Shown here: in pieces, positions 33,215-34,156 of the stretch
Layout: every line of letters starts with the position of its first letter
Numbering within the stretch: position 1 is the stretch's first letter
NCBI GenBank assembly: GCA_964415395.1
Contig: CAYPZU010000018.1
Location: 1 to 34,156, forward strand
Length of the DNA: 34,156 nt
Reading direction: 5' to 3'
Source: CAYPZU01 sp964415395
GTDB lineage: Bacteria; Chlamydiota; Chlamydiia; Chlamydiales; SM23-39
Notes under the pieces: model-generated
Seen by the model: only the letters and a program-made list of their open reading frames with translations
What the model was told of the DNA's origin: nothing
Database searches by the model: none
Position numbers and translations under genes: made by a program

Positions 33215-33259
33215 ACCTATTTAATAGGTTATATAGCCTATTAAGTAGGTTTATGTCAA
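33215..33259 (-). promoter_or_regulatory. Strong promoter with two operator palindromes
   Basis: On the minus strand TTGACA (33259-33254) is a perfect -35, and TATATA (33235-33230) is a -10 at 18 bases, or CTATAT (33236-33231) at 17. ACCTATT-T-AATAGGT (33215-33229) is a perfect palindrome just after the -10 and around the likely start of transcription. GCCTATT-A-AGTAGGT (33236-33250), with one difference from it in each half, fills the spacer. Their centres, 33222 and 33243, are 21 bp apart, two helical turns. This fits repression by a dimeric winged-helix protein, most simply the product of the first gene. Confidence 0.75.
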
Positions 33260-33424
33260 GATGGGGGATAGGGCAAGGCTGCCGTCCTCTCCTGTCTGGA
33301 AGCTGGTTTTAGAAACGCAAGTATTCCAGGTATAGAGGTATAGGTTCAGAGTTCTCCATCCATCCGGCTGGAAAAGCGTTGAGGAAAAACCGCAGCTAGA
33401 CTACTCTTAAAGCCTACGTTTCAT

Positions 33425-33497
33425 GCCTGAATAGCTCAGCTGGTAGAGCAGCGCATTCGTAATGCGAAGGTCATCGGTTCGATTCCGGTTTCAGGCA
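33425..33497 (+). tRNA. tRNA-Thr (anticodon CGT)
   Basis: A 73-nt cloverleaf. The acceptor stem GCCTGAA pairs perfectly with TTCAGGC, followed by discriminator A. The D arm is GCTCAGCTGGTAGAGC. The anticodon loop TTCGTAA gives anticodon CGT, which reads ACG (Thr). The T arm is ATCGG-TTCGATT-CCGGT. It closely resembles the known bacterial tRNA-Thr(CGU), including the GCGCATTCGTAATGCGAAGGTC anticodon-to-variable part shown here in positions 33451-33472. CCA is not encoded. Confidence 0.97.
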
Positions 33498-33673
33498 AAT
33501 TTCCCCGAAATTTGACTGAAAAGCGACCCAACAGTTTGGGTCGCGTCCGTGAATCGAATCAAGGGCGATGTTTTGGCTTTGCCAAAACCGACCGAGATCG
33601 CCGCCCAGGGCGCACCCCGCAGGGGAGGGGGAGCAAGCGCGGAGCGCTGCGTGAGGGGGTCCGGTTTCGGGCA
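33484..33673 (+). repeat. Direct repeat of the tRNA-Thr 3' end (att-like)
   Basis: TCCGGTTTCAGGCA, the last 14 bases of the tRNA gene (33484-33497), recurs as TCCGGTTTCGGGCA at 33660-33673, with 13 of 14 identical and 176 bp between equivalent positions. Such 3'-end repeats are what site-specific integration into a tRNA gene leaves (attL/attR), but no integrase is seen in the short intervening block. A degraded second tRNA is the alternative. Confidence 0.55.
33523..33544. terminator. Perfect 9-bp hairpin downstream of tRNA-Thr
   Basis: GCGACCCAA (33523-33531) and TTGGGTCGC (33536-33544) form a perfect stem with loop CAGT, 26 bases after the tRNA. The place fits a terminator, but no T-run follows, so it may be part of the structured block to its right. 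Confidence 0.4.
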
Positions 33674-34002
33674 TTCTTATTTTCAAAGCTTTACATTCAA
33701 TCCACAGTCGTTTTTACGTTGTTGGAATTGCAAAATAGTTGCAAGCGCCCACAACACGTCGCCACATTTCACCATCTCATTTTGCAAATTAGAAAAAGAG
33801 GATTCCCGCCCGTTTTTCAATCCTGTAAACGAAAAACTGATGCAGTCAAAGAACGGAACAAAATCTTAGCTCCCATGGGCGATGGGAAATTGCTTCATGC
33901 AACAGAAGCGGGAAAACGCACCTTTGACTTAATACGAGCCCCCCTCTGATCGTGTGTATTGATTTACCTTTGCATATGACGGGAATGTGAAAACTGGCCG
34001 AG
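33545..34002. other. Stretch without a convincing gene
   Basis: 33545-33660 is GC-rich with more hairpins: GTTTTGGC-TTT-GCCAAAAC (33570-33588) enclosed by GGCGAT/ATCGCC (33564-33569, 33597-33602), CCCC-GCA-GGGG (33615-33625) and AGCGC-GGA-GCGCT (33636-33648). From 33680 the composition turns AT-rich. The open frames crossing it have no ribosome-binding site, no recognisable protein pattern and several run through the hairpins, so none is called. Confidence 0.5.
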
Positions 34003-34156
34003 CTAGACACCCTTGAATTTATCAACAACCGCTTCGTGAAGATGTTTGTTTACGAAGCTATTTCCATTTAGTATAGCCCGAAAGATGTCGTTTGTTCTGG
34101 ATGCAGTAAATGTGAGTGGGGAAGGAGCTGCTTGCTTTTTCCCATCGATCAACAAC
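34003..34156 (-). CDS. Possible C-terminal end of a gene running off the window
   Basis: On the minus strand an open frame enters from the right edge and stops at TAG (34005-34003). The 50 residues read PSPLTFTASRTNDIFRAIL then NSFVNKHLHEAVVDKFKGV, with an amino-acid mix like a real protein. Fifty codons can be open by chance, and a plus-strand frame from ATG 34085 competes. No family is recognised. Confidence 0.3.
   Translation of the reverse strand, partial: LLIDGKKQAAPSPLTFTASRTNDIFRAILNGNSFVNKHLHEAVVDKFKGV

Noticed and set aside
33512..33949. 145-codon plus-strand frame after the tRNA
   Set aside because: It runs through several perfect hairpins and a repeat of the tRNA end, changes composition abruptly and has no ribosome-binding site.
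34085..34156. Plus-strand gene start at the right edge (24 residues from ATG 34085)
   Set aside because: No ribosome-binding site, and the competing minus-strand frame is longer; too short to decide.

Overview
The window looks like a chromosome segment from an environmental chlamydia (order Parachlamydiales, of the Waddlia / Simkania / Criblamydia kind). I infer this from two tandem outer-membrane proteins of the Legionella-MOMP-like family, an IspD of the non-mevalonate pathway, a serine hydrolase resembling the chlamydial CHLPS/DUF818 proteins, unusually cysteine-rich surface proteins, and several proline-rich orphan proteins that look like effectors. No rRNA or strongly conserved marker gene is present, so the genus is open.

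Layout. 1-299 is a hairpin-rich non-coding block. 300-689 is a small orphan gene. 864-27388 is a surface-adhesin island. It holds four very large two-partner-secretion exoproteins, called here TpsA1 (864-5075 +), TpsA2 (5311-9348 -), TpsA3 (11701-15237 +) and TpsA4 (20003-25759 +), and one TpsB-type outer-membrane transporter (25763-27388 +) that starts 3 nt after TpsA4. An inverse autotransporter with a beta-helix passenger (17866-19899 -) sits in the same island. Between the adhesins lie a membrane gene pair (DUF2177, and a DUF1295-DUF2878-DCC thioredoxin-like fusion) and two unrecognised, probably secreted or cytosolic orphan proteins (15416-17188 + and 17185-17814 -). An insertion-sequence remnant follows TpsA1.

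After TpsB come a membrane-anchored alpha/beta hydrolase (27385-28782 -), a small orphan (28928-29323 +), and a close-packed minus-strand run read from 33208 to 29320: winged-helix protein, nucleotidyltransferase-fold protein, IspD, MOMP-like protein, MOMP-like protein. This run has gaps of only about 6 to 23 nt and a single obvious promoter, which carries two operator-like palindromes. The right end has a tRNA-Thr(CGT) whose 3' end is repeated 176 bp downstream of a hairpin-rich block, then about 330 nt without a convincing gene, and possibly the end of another gene at the window edge.

How it fits together: the four TpsA proteins share the TPS secretion domain, a conserved junction ending in LLLDP, internal beta-helix repeats and (three or four of them) a common C-terminal module. 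The simplest reading is that the single TpsB exports several alternative adhesins, analogous in role to the Pmp family of Chlamydia. The cysteine content of both exoproteins and TpsB, and a C-terminal cysteine pair present in TpsA1 and TpsA3 but lost as a pair in TpsA4, suggest disulfide anchoring in the cross-linked chlamydial envelope. Three of the four convergent gene pairs overlap by exactly the four bases CTAG. All family assignments come from reading the sequence; no database search was run.
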